DNA of 64,000 bases from Anticarsia gemmatalis (taxonomy: Eukaryota; Arthropoda; Insecta; Lepidoptera; Erebidae). The notes under the pieces are model-generated. The model had not been told where the DNA came from. It did no database searches and saw nothing but the letters and a program-made list of their open reading frames with translations. Made by a program: the position numbers and the translations under genes. Positions 40,753-50,846 of the stretch are shown piece after piece (the first letter of the stretch is position 1; every line of letters starts with the position of its first letter). The stretch lies in NCBI RefSeq assembly GCF_050436995.1, contig NC_134775.1:8223124-8287123 (forward strand). The letters are read 5' to 3'.

Positions 40753-41706
40753 ATCTGGGGGCACGACAGTGCCCCCGCAAGTCGAGCAAAAAAAAGCGGC
40801 ACGGCCGTATACCATCTTCTCTCGAAGCAATTCGGGCTATTTTCGACCCCCCTATAATTTCGTTGTGGATAAAACAAGAAGCCTGAATTTTCAGCAACTA
40901 ATCAGTCATTGTTTAAACACTGTATATTTGAAATTTCACTCAATTTGAACCAGTAGTTTAAGAATGACAACTTGTTAAAATTTTGAATTTTGTCACTCAC
41001 TGATTCACTGACTCACTGACTCACCGATCATCAAAAGTCTAAGGTACTTCTAGCAAACTTAGGAGCTTAAAATTTTGATTACAAATAGGGTTTAGTGTCT
41101 TAATCATGGGAAAAATTAAATATTTTCTGATTTCGGTCCAGTTTTTTAATTACACTAACTGCAACAATAACTTTGTAATCCCATATAAATGTATAAGATT
41201 ACAAAGCTACATTTGCAGTTAATGAATCATTATTACTGTAGAAAATAATAAATAATAGGTGTAGATAGGTATCTACTATATGAGTCACGACAGGAGGGGA
41301 TATAGGGTGGGTAAGGGTGTCTAGCCCATGAAACTTAACAACATTGCCATAGGAAAATATGTTGAATTATAAGAAAAAACGTCTTTCCATACAAATTGGA
41401 CTTATGTTTGTTCTACAAAAAGAAGTGAGATGCCACCAAAAACATTCTGTAAAAACTCAAGTCTCGCAGCTCAGTCTTTCTGGCGTAAAAAGTGGTAAGA
41501 TCTATGTAATACCAAGTCGATTAATCTATTTCGTCTCTTCTTAAAGGACCTTCTGTCTTAAGTTATTACACAAGTTATTATCATGCCAATATTAAAAATA
41601 TTTTACGTTTAAAACAAATAGATCGACTTAGTCATCGCATAAAATCACAAATTCGTCATTAAAATTTCAGAAGCATTTACTTCTCGTCATGCTGTGTAGT
41701 GTAATA

Positions 41707-41964
41707 TGTGGAGGTTGCCGTTTGACTTACAGGGGAAGTCATGTTATGTAACTTGTATCGGTCGGAGTCACCAATTTGCCAGATGATTTGGCAAGGGATA
41801 CAAGTAGACACGAGATGGTTTTAGTCTGATTTATTGCAAGTATAACAAGTGCTTATATACTAACAAATACGTGAGAATGTTGCTGTGTGAATGCTTGTGC
41901 CCTATCTGTATATCTACGTGCTAATATTTATGTACGTGCTAATATGTACAACATAGTCGCTACA
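41707..41964 (-). repeat. 3' LTR of LTR element 2
   Basis: 258 bp, TG...CA. Nearly identical to 49723-49980; differences at GTAGACACG/GGAGACACG, CCTATC/CCCATC, TATATC/TATACC and TACAAC/TACGAC. Confidence 0.85.
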
Positions 41965-41990
41965 TATACTCCGCCCCTTTAAAAAAAATA
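41965..41990 (-). promoter_or_regulatory. Polypurine tract of LTR element 2
   Basis: Minus strand TTTAAAGGGGCGGAGTA abuts the 3' LTR. Confidence 0.65.
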
Positions 41991-42011
41991 AAAATACATT
42001 ATTTACAAATC

Positions 42012-42569
42012 CTAGGACATATGCGCAATCTTATGCTTGGGAGTAGCACGGAGGGAGGAAGGTTTCGTTATTTCCTCGTATTTTTCTAATAACTGAATAA
42101 TGCGTGGACCCATTCTCACGTCAATGGTGCGAATCGTCTGCTGTGTCGATTTGATTAGGGTAGCAGGCGTTGTCAGCTCTGTTACCCTGTCTATAAGATT
42201 TCGACCAGATATATCGACTAACAACTTATAATGTTCCAGAAAATCTGCTTCGATAATTGGTTGTGTTAGCGATGACGAAGTTCCATATAAATTTTCGACG
42301 TAGTCCCAAGTTCAATACGAGTGTTTTCTCGCCATACGTCTTGATTTTTGTGCCATTTGCGGCATACAGCGTATAGTGCTCATTTTGTATCGATGAATGT
42401 CTCTGCGGCTTGCTAATAACAAAATGTTTGCTCCCGTGTCAATCAAAAATCTCATACCACTTTTTCGGTCGGTAGTGAGGCGATTAGACGGGTGAATAGC
42501 ACAGAGTTCCGCCGTAGGCTGTGCTCCGATTAGTTTCCTTAATACCTTGAGTAAAAGTCCTGTCTCCAA
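42012..42569 (-). pseudogene. Aspartic protease region of LTR element 2
   Basis: From 42569: KSGMRFLIDTGANILLLAS (retropepsin DTGA), a frameshift near 42312, then PIIEADFLEHYKLLVDISG and the linker to RATPKHKIAHMS with a stop at 42012. This linker normally leads into RT, but the polypurine tract follows at once. So a retropepsin with its RT deleted. Upstream KPCDW (near 42585) is the end of a gag zinc-finger region. Confidence 0.8.
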
Positions 42570-42870
42570 TCACATGGTTTTACACATTTTTTTGCATTCG
42601 ATTACGATTCGATACGATTCATAAGACCTACGGGATGAATAAAATAAATAAAGCACTAATTATCCAATAATCATTTATTTCTTTGTACGTAGATATTTTT
42701 TGAATTATGAAAAAGAAACAATTATCAAATCAAGTAACATAACTCAAACATTCTTTGGATTAGAACGAAAATTAGGAACACAAAGCTCTTCTACACACCT
42801 CAGACTAGTTTATACACCTAGTCAAACAATAAAAATTACAAAATAATAATAAAAAACAATTACCTTTTAC

Positions 42871-43063
42871 TTAGTTTTCATCAGAATCAGTCTCTTCGTC
42901 CAAATAACATTGACTGCAAATAAACGTTGTATGACTTCTGCAAATATTTTTCATACATAACTTACATTGCGTCTTTGATTGTCTCCTTTTTTTGGCTGGG
43001 CATATTTTACAGGTTCCTCTGCTAGAACCTGAACTTCCTGCTTTTTTATCAGAAGCATCAAAG
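42871..43063 (-). pseudogene. piggyBac transposase C-terminal Cys-rich domain
   Basis: RGTCKICPAKKRRQSKTQ, CKLCMKNICRSH, FICSQCYLDEETDSDEN and a stop. This is the cross-brace zinc finger at the end of piggyBac transposases. It is separated from the rest by a SINE and a TIR element (about 4.1 kb). Confidence 0.8.
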
Positions 43064-43365
43064 TGATAGCAGAGTGGTATAAGTTGACACCTCCCACGCA
43101 AGTGGTCGCAGATTCGAATCCGAGGCAACACACCAATGACTTTTCGAAGTTATGTGTGTATTAGAAATAATTATCACATGCTCCAACGGTGAAGGAAAAC
43201 ATCGTGAGGAAACCTTGCATGCCTAAAATTTGTTTAATACATTACTTGAAGGCATGCAAAGTCCCCAACCCGCACTTGGCCAGCGTGGTGGACTCAAGGC
43301 CTAACCCCTCCCTCATTACGGGAGGAGACCCTTGCCCAGCAGTGGGATTAATGGGTTAAATTTAT
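43064..43365 (+). mobile_element. tRNA-derived SINE
   Basis: Pol III promoter-like boxes: GTGATAGCAGAGTGGTATAA (A box region) and CGCAGATTCGAATCC (B box). Then a body ending GACCCTTGCCCAGCAGTGGG and an A/T-rich tail. A common lepidopteran SINE layout. It lies between the piggyBac C-terminus and the TIR element. Confidence 0.8.
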
Positions 43366-43403
43366 TTATAATTTATTATCAACCTCCATATCGTCCCCGT
43401 AGA

Positions 43404-44129
43404 ACGAAAAGTCATTAAGTAACAAAATGTTCAAAATCGACTTATAAATACCAATAAAATCAGTAATTTTTTCTCCATATTTCTGTCTTACTCTCGTATT
43501 CATAACGTAATTATTTAGAAAAATGTAAATCGCGAGACTTAATTAAGTACATTATTTGATTTGTGACAGTTGAGTTATAAGTAACTAAGTCACCTGATTA
43601 CTTTTTCTCTTCTTTGTTGAAAAAGATACTTACGCATTAAAGTTCCTTATCTACTTTTTCCGCATTACTCCCTATAGGCATGTCTTAAAAAATAGTAATG
43701 CGAAAACTCATCAAAGTGACTTAGTAATTTTATTGTATGTGATATTTTGTGCGAAAAGTAACTAACTCCCATTAATTATTTTTCGACCTATATTATTTAA
43801 GACCAGACGTTTAAAAGAAAAAACGACAACTAACTATAGTGTTCTGGTTAATATTTTCCCTGACTGTAGATGACATAACACATTAGAGTATTATAATTAA
43901 AATGTTTTGGTTACTTTTCACTCAGCAAAAACACTACTAGATGAAAGGTTGGTAACTATGTCCCGTGATACGATGCTACTTAGTGAGATTACGCCCTTTG
44001 ACCTTAGGACCCTCGCCGCGCCCGCGCATTATTGCAGTCATTCGCAGAGGCGTATTTTAAGATGGCGCGCCCGGGCTCCGCTTGCTTTCCGCCCCATCAA
44101 GGAATGAAAAAACTAAACTTTATTTTCAT
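43404..44129. other. Left half of the TIR element, noncoding
   Basis: AT-rich, with subterminal motifs AAGTAACTAAGTCAC, GCGAAAACTCATC and GCGAAAAGTAACTAAC. No gene. Confidence 0.45.
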
Positions 44130-44540
44130 TTTTAACAAATTAGTTTTTTACATTGTCCTGATCAATTTTATTTATTAAATGGGCTTTAATCGACCTTCAC
44201 CTCCTCTGGGCAGGCTGAGTCGTCCAGATCTGTAATGCTCAGTTCCGCGGTCTTTGTGGGCCTGGATACCAGGTGTCCTCCCCGATAACTTCCCTCAATT
44301 TAGAGGCCAGGGGATCCGCTTTTCCGGTCCCTGACCCCTGGGAGCTCAATATTCGAGCTCCCGTAGCCGCAACCCCGAAGCGGACTATTTCATTGTCGGC
44401 TTGGTTTATTTTGTCCTTTGCGTCCCTAATAACGTCTCTATATGTCGCACCGCTTTTTGCCGCCTTCAGCTGCAGCGGGAGCCCGAAGATTGGGCGCCTT
44501 CTTCTTCCTTCTTCTTTTATTACAGAATTGATAAGTATCT
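44130..44540 (-). pseudogene. R1-clade LINE ORF1 fragment (central part)
   Basis: Shifted frames give AAKSGATYRDVIRDAKDKIN, VAATGARI, ASKLREVIGEDTW and TDLDDSACPEEV. These parallel ATYKDVIGDAKAKIN, VAATGARM, KLREVLEEDIV and TGLDDSASPEEI of the copy at 31689-32640. Same family, more decayed. Confidence 0.7.
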
Positions 44541-45075
44541 AAACGACAACAGCTCTTGGGATTAGTCGCACGCTTGATTAGGATTCTTTGAAATTAGGGA
44601 ACTTTGCCATAAATTGTATAAACTCAGTAGCAGTAGGTCTAAATATTGTAAAATATGGGCAATTAATGATGCAAATAGGTGATGTAACATCATAAAACTG
44701 TCACTTTTTTTCTTTTATATTGTTCACAACCAATGTGCTCACTTGCTGCCCATATTCTTATTATCACATGCTAGTAGGTGCTCCCAACATACGGTATGAT
44801 CAGAGACTAATAAATAACCTAACTATATTCATTTTCCTTAATTGACGTTTAGTCTATATCGCTGATTGTTGGCAGCTCCTCGCATTATCAATTTTTGTAT
44901 CAACCACATTGTAAAACTTTTGGCGATTGAAAAGAGTGTCCGTGAGTTTCTTGCTAGCTCTTCTCATAAGGCTCCACCCCCTTTCCGAGCTAGTGGTAGA
45001 TTCAGTAATTGTAACGACTATCATAAGTGTCAATATTTGACCTAAATGAATAAATGATTTGATTTTGATTTTCTT
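44541..45075 (+). mobile_element. LINE/SINE 3' tail fragment
   Basis: Noncoding. The end ATAAGTGTCAATATTTGACC, AATGAATAAATG and (ATTTTG)n resembles the 3' end of lepidopteran CR1/Jockey-type LINEs. It separates two parts of the R1 ORF1 copy. Confidence 0.5.
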
Positions 45076-46456
45076 GCCCTTTTTGTCGGCTTCCGTAGCC
45101 TTGGGCGCCTTGCTATTTTTCCCGACGAACTGCTACTCTTTGGCAGCCGTCGGTTTAGTGAACGGCGGTTTGGAAGCCACTGCACTGTAAGACGCGGCTG
45201 TTTACCCTGCTTCTCCTTGGTCCGGAGACATGTGAGCTGCGGTGCGGTGGCGGTGGCGTGGCGAATGCGTTAGCAGGTACAGCTGAGGACGCTGCCCCTG
45301 GTTTTTCTGGCGCGGGGGTTGATGCCGTTGCCTGTGACATGTGATCGACCTCCTCTTGCAAGCGATAATTCTGGGCCTGACGCGCCAAATTCTCCTTCGT
45401 GGCATACTGCCAGCTCGACTCCGACACTGCCAGTTTGATGTTCCTGGCAGCGTCTTTGAGGGACTTTATAAAGGTCACCCTTGAGGTGATCGGATTTGTC
45501 GGCCACCTCCACCACTGCCTGGTGGTGAGTGAGGATGGTGTCCGCCAGCTGGATGGTGAATTTGTCCTAAGGGTCATTGTCTGACACTTGCTTCCCCGGC
45601 GCTTTCTTTTTCTTCCCCGACCCTTCCGACTCCTCGGACTCGGGGCGCAGTCGTCTCTTCCGCCAAAGGCGGCCACTCTCGGATAGATGAGTTGCATTCG
45701 AAACTACGCTCATGTCGGAGCCAGTGTTGGATTCGACACCAGATTCCCGAGCGACCTTCGACCTCGTCCTCACCGACGAGGGTCGCGCAAACTGGGCGTG
45801 CTCCGACCCTCCGCAACTATGCTATGCAGTCAATACGGCTGGGCTTCTTGCCCCCGATCTCCTCGGGTTTGAGCTTCTCGCCTCTCCCGATTACATCATT
45901 TGGGTTCGTTTTCAAATTTATATTATCCAAACAGTTCCCGCGAGTGTGGTGGCAAGTATCGTTCCACCGAGGTAGAGGCCCCATAATCCGGTGACCCTTA
46001 TACTACTGGAGGGCGGGAGGTGCCCCAGTGGCCGCTTGCGTCTGGTTTTTCTGGCGCGAATGAACTCTGACCACGCAAGACCCCTAAAGGGGGCGCCACT
46101 GCTGGAGTTACTCAGGATTTTCACAGAGGTGGTCTCCTCGCGACCCAGCCGGTTAAGGCAAGGCCCTCGGTCAAGGATGGACGGATTTACGATAACCGAC
46201 GGTTGACGAGGGCGGCAGCGGCCTGGCTCTTCGTCAGCTCGGGGCAGTGTGAGTGCCTACTGAGCCCGTCCTCCCACTGACGGCTCACCTGTCCCGCACC
46301 TGTGTCCTCTGCAAACAGAGGGACACGCACAGTAATTTCACTGTTTCCCCAACCTTTCAATTCTACTAAGCCCCCTCACCACGACAAGATGCAGACCCAA
46401 GAGAGGAAACCGGCCCGGGCTATAGACCTTCTAGCCCTAGGGTAAATACACCCCTG
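45076..46456 (-). pseudogene. R1-clade LINE 5' UTR and ORF1 N-terminus
   Basis: 5' UTR 46456 to about 45730 (GC-rich), then ORF1 start MSVVSNATHLSESGR and RPESEESEGSGKKKKAPGK. A shift follows, then a helical Ala/Gln-rich stretch and a Pro-rich region in several frames, ending Lys/Ser-rich near 45076. It is the N-terminal part lacking in the copy at 22621-32640. Decayed. Confidence 0.6.
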
Positions 46457-46636
46457 TCAAGGAAAGATTTGTTAAATCTTTGTGTCAAAGGTGTCATACC
46501 AAGCGAACTTTATCCTTGGTATGAATCTTTACCTGTTAGTAACGATGTGGTGGATAGGCTATGTGAGCCTGACGTCACTTAGCTCGAGGAAGAAGAGGAA
46601 AATGATGTGGCTACATCATTAATGCTGTTCTATTGA
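46457..46636 (+). pseudogene. C-terminal scrap of the unclassified transposase-like family
   Basis: RKDLLNLCVKGVIPSELYPW, ESLPVSNDVVDRLCEPDVT, one stop, LEEEEENDVA, end. I recall such a C-terminus (LLxLCxxGxIPxxYxxxYxSL, acidic tail) from the family at 1-2086. Recognition from memory; moderate. Confidence 0.45.
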
Positions 46637-47160
46637 TGATTTTGTAACGTGTTCTTGTTCATTATGTTTTAATTAGGTTTTGTATACTTAAAGACAGTTT
46701 TTTTTTCAATAAATGTTGCCTAAGAATGTTGTTTTACTTTTAAACTTTTCAACTGATAGGACACTAGTTTTAAATTAGGCAATAAATTAATAAATAAGCA
46801 AAGTCTATTTAGTTGGGTATTTTATTTAGACATAGTTATGTAAAATATGTTTTACTCCTAAAATAACTAACTGATTTTAGTTACTAGTGTAATATTTAAA
46901 TGCTGATGCGAAAACTAACTAACTACATGTGAAAAGTAACTAAGTGACAGATAAATAGGTAAAACTTGGGGTAAAACAAATTATCCTTCACAGTTAATAA
47001 TTTATATACTATTTTCGTGGTTTAATACATATAACATATACTTAATTAATATATCTTCAAAAATAAACCTTTCGTACATCGATAACTAATCTTCGAAAAA
47101 AGTTATATTTTTTTTTGTCATTTAAGACATAAAACACCTCGTATCTCCAAATCACTTAGG
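46637..47160. other. Right half of the TIR element, noncoding
   Basis: AT-rich 3' region with GCGAAAACTAACTAAC and GAAAAGTAACTAAGTGAC near 46900-46950. No gene. Confidence 0.45.
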
Positions 47161-47162
47161 TG

Positions 47163-48742
47163 TTAGTTAGTGATTTTTCGCTCTACGGGGACGATATGCA
47201 AATGCTCCCTTATGTTTCTTTTTAGTTTTCTTGGGAGGCCTACTATCGTTGCTCTTCTTTGGACATACTCTTTTGTCAATTCAGTGCCTAATGCCCGTAA
47301 ATACATTCGCCTTTTTCGTATAGACACATTATTTGCCCTCAATATCACCATAGCGTTTATTCCTGCAATATCCAGAAGACGGAAGAACAGTGTCAATGGC
47401 CATCTATTATTCTTCCTTGAAACCGTATACATTTTTACTTTTTTGTCGACTTCATCGACACCCCCCTTTGTTTTATTGTAAAAAGTAATGATGGTGGGTT
47501 TGCGCTTTTCATTTGGCTTTCATCAATTTCTGCAGCATAATGAAGTGATGATAGTAGAACTACAGATCTATTCTTTTTACGCACGTAAGATACGAGAGTA
47601 GCTGTATCAGAAAATCCAAATTGACTTGAATATTCAGGTCGCTTTTTATCTATAAAACAAGGAGGTATTTCTTTCTTGTTTTTACGCATGGTACCCACAA
47701 CAGAAATCTTATAATTCTTGGCCAAATCGTTCATCAGCGGCACACTGGTGTACCAATTGTCGATTGTAAGGTTTCTTCCAGTGCCAGAAATTGGTGTAAT
47801 TAGCCTCTTCACGACGTCTGCCGCAGCATTACTGGACTGGTATGGGCCTTCAGGCTGCTTGCCAGCATAAAGTTCAATGTTGAGGACGTCAAACGTAGCA
47901 GCATCTACTAGTGGGTAAAGTTTTATTCCGTATTTGTCGGGCTTTGATTTCATGTACTGACGAAAAGGACATTTTCCTCGAAAACCTACCATCATCTCAT
48001 CGATTACAACGTTCTCTCCCACAGAATACGGTAAAAGACAGTTTTGTGTAAACATATCTAAAACTTCTCTTATTGGCGCAGCTTTGTCTAGAGTACGACG
48101 AGCTAGTCGCGTAGTAGCATCATCAAACCGCAACGAATTTAGTAGAAATTTTACTCTTTTCACTGACATAGTAGTCGGAAGAATAGGAGTACCTGTCCCA
48201 CCACTTGCATATAAATCTTCTAAATTGGCATGTGATGTTTTCAAGGATCCCGCTATGTACAACAATCCGAAAAGTGCTCGAATTTCTACCGCATCTGTCG
48301 GTTTGCAGTCACGTATTCTGTTATACGATGGCGCTTTTTTTTTAATAAATTCGTTGGTATGTCTAACAACTTTTTCAATAATATTCTCTGAAATTAATAA
48401 ACTCCAGGCTTGCGTAAATGTTGTCACCCCCACACCATTTCTACGAGTACCCGTGTCTTCCGTGAGAATATTTTGCACTTGACGCCTCACTCTGTTATTG
48501 TTAGATTTTTGCCAGTTCGTAACTTTATCGCGCCCTCTAAAATAGCTATTTATTTCCGAAAGTGGCAAATTATCCTCATCTGAGTCCGAGCAGTATGATT
48601 CCTCGTCAGAACGATGTTCCTCTGAAATTATGTGGTCGGAAGTTTCAGAGCCTTGGTCGCTGAGTTCTGATTCACTCTCTTCTTCGTCTTCTCTTTGTAA
48701 TTCCTCGATTATTGCACTTTTTGGTAACCGTAAACGACTCAT
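47163..48742 (-). pseudogene. piggyBac transposase, main part
   Basis: ATG at 48742. An acidic N-terminus (REDEEESESELSD) is followed by the DDE_Tnp_1_7 core: AVEIRALFGLLYIAGSLKTS, VGENVVIDEMMVGFRGK (first Asp), RNLTIDNWYTSVPLMNDL (second Asp). Open for 435 codons. In a six-G run (plus 47461-47466) one base shifts the frame just before GVDEVDKKVKMYTVSR, which carries the third Asp; the second frame continues LTLFFRLLDIAGINAMVIL and GLPRKLKRNIREHL to 47163. One shift and the split-off C-terminus are the only lesions I see, so a fairly young copy. Confidence 0.85.
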
Positions 48743-49023
48743 TTTATAAAAGAACTAACAAAACTCCAAGATAATTAGATAATATTGAACGCGCGCGTAA
48801 TGAGTGTATGTCGCATTGAGCGTCGCGCGTAACTTTTTCGACGACAGGCGCGTGTAGTCTTTTCGACGACGACGCCGGAACTAAAACAATTGCAATTTGC
48901 GAATGGGGAGAGCACCCCAAGCGACGGTATAGTCTTTATTGTACTGTGAATAAGATAGTGACAGGCTACTAGAAACGAGAAATGTATGTGATAGCTAATA
49001 ATAATAATATGAACGAAAATGTA
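48743..49023. other. piggyBac 5' region
   Basis: Noncoding sequence upstream of the transposase, with GC-rich CGCGCGTAA motifs at 48790-48860. No clear TIR. Confidence 0.4.
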
Positions 49024-49722
49024 TTAAGCGCGGTCGATTCGACTACGCGCGCCCGCTTGAAGGTTAATATCTTGTGCGCGATTTGGCTCATTTTGTTGAC
49101 ATCTATTTCTTCTGTAACAGCTAGAGCCAAAGTCACTGCAGGTGGTAAAAGTCTTAGCCATAGAAGTTTGATAGTTTCGTCGCAGATTTTTTCGTAGAAG
49201 GTGTGACGGTTTTTGTTCGCCGAGATCCATTTCAGGTAATAATTTTTGAAGCTGACGTTGGTCTGATTCCTCGTAGCAGCTGATGGCTTCGTTCCAAAAC
49301 TCCGGGATGCGGGATAAAATGGTGGTTCCAGCTTCTATCTCCAAGGTTTCTTGCTGGTTGCCGTTGCTACGTAGTGTCGTACGCCTCTCCAGGATATCCT
49401 AGTATATGCTGCCCATGTCGCCGTGTTGCTCTTCGTCATTGCTCTCGACGATTCCATATTCCGGCAAGCTGGCTGTCACGTGTCACATGTTGCGATTTTC
49501 GTTGTCGCTAACCATGCGCGTGTTCTTTCGTTGCCACATTGTAGGTACTGCTACGGAAAATCGTGTCTTCAATTATCGAGCTTGTCACCGTGTCCATGAT
49601 CTTCTGTCTATCGGCTGGCTGTTGCCACGCTTCACATGCGCTATTTCTTGTTCGCTGGCCATGTGCACGTGCGTCGATGCCGCGTTGTTGAAGGTTGCGT
49701 TTTCGTTGTCGGGGGTCACCAA
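49024..49722 (-). pseudogene. gag remnant and primer site of LTR element 2
   Basis: From 49722: PBS TTGGTGACCCCCGAC, then MASEQEIAHVKRGNSQ (ATG at 49659). Decayed frames lead to SRIPEFWNEAISCYEESDQ and LLPEMDLGEQKPSHLLRK; in a second frame ICDETIKLLWLRLLPPAV and VTEEIDVNKMSQIAHKI follow. Capsid part of a Gypsy-type gag. The zinc-finger end is lost at the piggyBac border. Confidence 0.7.
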
Positions 49723-49980
49723 TGTGGAGGTTGCCGTTTGACTTACAGGGGAAGTCATGTTATGTAACTTGTATCGGTCGGAGTCACCAATTTGCCAGAT
49801 GATTTGGCAAGGGATACAAGGAGACACGAGATGGTTTTAGTCTGATTTATTGCAAGTATAACAAGTGCTTATATACTAACAAATACGTGAGAATGTTGCT
49901 GTGTGAATGCTTGTGCCCCATCTGTATACCTACGTGCTAATATTTATGTACGTGCTAATATGTACGACATAGTCGCTACA
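49723..49980 (-). repeat. 5' LTR of LTR element 2
   Basis: 258 bp. With the element on the minus strand this is its 5' LTR. TAATA follows at 49981. Confidence 0.85.
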
Positions 49981-50203
49981 TAATACATACAAATCATGCG
50001 ATGGCCAGGTCGGTCTATTTGTTTTAAACGTAAAATATTTTTAATATTGGCATGATAATAACTTGTGTAATAACTTAAGACAGAAGGTCCTTTAAGTAGA
50101 GACGAAATAGATTAATCGACGTGGTATTACATAGATCTCACCACTTTTTACGCCAGAAAGACTGAGCTGCGAGACTTGAGTTTTTACAGAATGTTTTTGG
50201 TGG

Positions 50204-50846
50204 TACAACTTACAAAACTAACAAATAACAAATATTTACACTATATAATATTACTTTGGTGTAGGCATTAGTGGGGCGCATTCGTTTTGCCAGGAATGCG
50301 CTTCTATAAAATACTAGTTTGCCATTAGCGCACGCCTAGGTGTGCGGAGCTAGGCTATTAGGCGCACACTAGCAAGTTCTTCATACACGTCCACGCCATC
50401 TCTAAATTGCGGCGGGCCCATATATTCCACCTATTTGGGTCGTCCCTCCTGGGCAATGCTGTTGTCCGTGACGAGCCCCGCACTTACGAACTACCTCGGG
50501 ACAACAGTAGTTGAGTATGAAAAGCGCAGGCGAGTCATTGGCGCCATAACCGATCTAACTGGTAAAGGGAAGCCATTACCCAAAATGTCTGTAAAGAATC
50601 GGAGCTTAGATCTAATCCGCTTCATTTTTTCATCTTTATCTACCCTTGCTGGTTAGTACACACAAACTACCAGCGGAGGAGTTTTGTAAACCTAGTACCA
50701 CTTCGGCACCCGAACAGTGGCGGTATAACCATACACCCTTCCAGGTAACTGGAAAGAAATGAATAAATGTTTGAATATTATGAATCTTCAAACCTGTATA
50801 ACTCGGTTCATAGCGATCCTACCGGTTTCGTGCCATACTAACTATT
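50204..50846. other. Spacer, possible LINE 3' UTR
   Basis: No convincing gene. Bases 50270-50380 hold inverted GCGC-rich motifs. A stretch near 50650-50770 ending GAAATGAATAAATGTTTG could be a LINE 3' end. Confidence 0.35.

Larger units (their letters stand above)
43383..47200 (+). mobile_element. TIR element carrying a piece of the unclassified transposase-like family
   Basis: Left end CATATCGTCCCCGTAGAACG and right end (inverted) CATATCGTCCCCGTAGAGCG share about 36 bases. Repeats of GAAAAGTAACTAA type recur inside both ends (43570-43770, 46900-46950). Near the right end a plus-strand coding scrap (46457-46636) resembles the C-terminus of the family at 1-2086. The middle is replaced by R1 LINE and LINE-tail insertions. 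Note that the right end also reads as the piggyBac frame (…HIVPVERKITN), so its border with piggyBac is uncertain. Confidence 0.5.
42590..49020 (-). mobile_element. piggyBac element with nested insertions (ends approximate)
   Basis: Defined by the transposase (48742-47163 plus the Cys-rich C-terminus 43063-42871). It lies between gag (49024 on) and protease (42585 down) of LTR element 2. TTAA occurs at 49024-49027 at the right limit, but I could not see clear TIRs or the matching left TTAA. Hence the ends are estimates. Confidence 0.55.
41707..49980 (-). mobile_element. LTR retrotransposon 2, gag-protease only, with nested insertions
   Basis: 258-bp LTRs at 41707-41964 and 49723-49980 (TGTGGAGG...GCTACA on plus), 5-bp duplication TAATA (41702-41706, 49981-49985). 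About four LTR differences by eye. On minus: PBS TTGGTGACCCCCGAC, gag fragments, a protease, then directly the polypurine tract AAAGGGGCGGAG. Reverse transcriptase, RNase H and integrase are missing, so it is non-autonomous. Inside gag/protease sits a piggyBac with further inserts. Protease type suggests a Gypsy relative. Confidence 0.8.
40753..50203. mobile_element. Hairpin-ended/foldback composite repeat, copy 3, split by an LTR element
   Basis: Left part 40753-41701: ATCT plus hairpin GGGGGCAC-gaca-GTGCCCCC, GCGGCACGGCCGT box, TCACTGAC repeats and left foldback arm. Right part 49986-50203: CAAATCATGCGATGGCC and the right foldback arm ending TTTTTGGTGGT. Both arms share a 12-base variant (CAGCTCAGTCTTTCTGGC) absent from copies 1 and 2, proving the two parts belong together. 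The LTR element between them has a TAATA duplication. Confidence 0.7.

Noticed and set aside
43064..43150. A tRNA gene
   Set aside because: Boxes A and B are present but the cloverleaf does not close, and the body and tail are those of a SINE.
48084..48482. Plus-strand frame opposite piggyBac
   Set aside because: Antisense shadow of the intact transposase.
50435..50656. 73-codon plus-strand frame
   Set aside because: No domain or repeat support; probably noncoding LINE 3' sequence.
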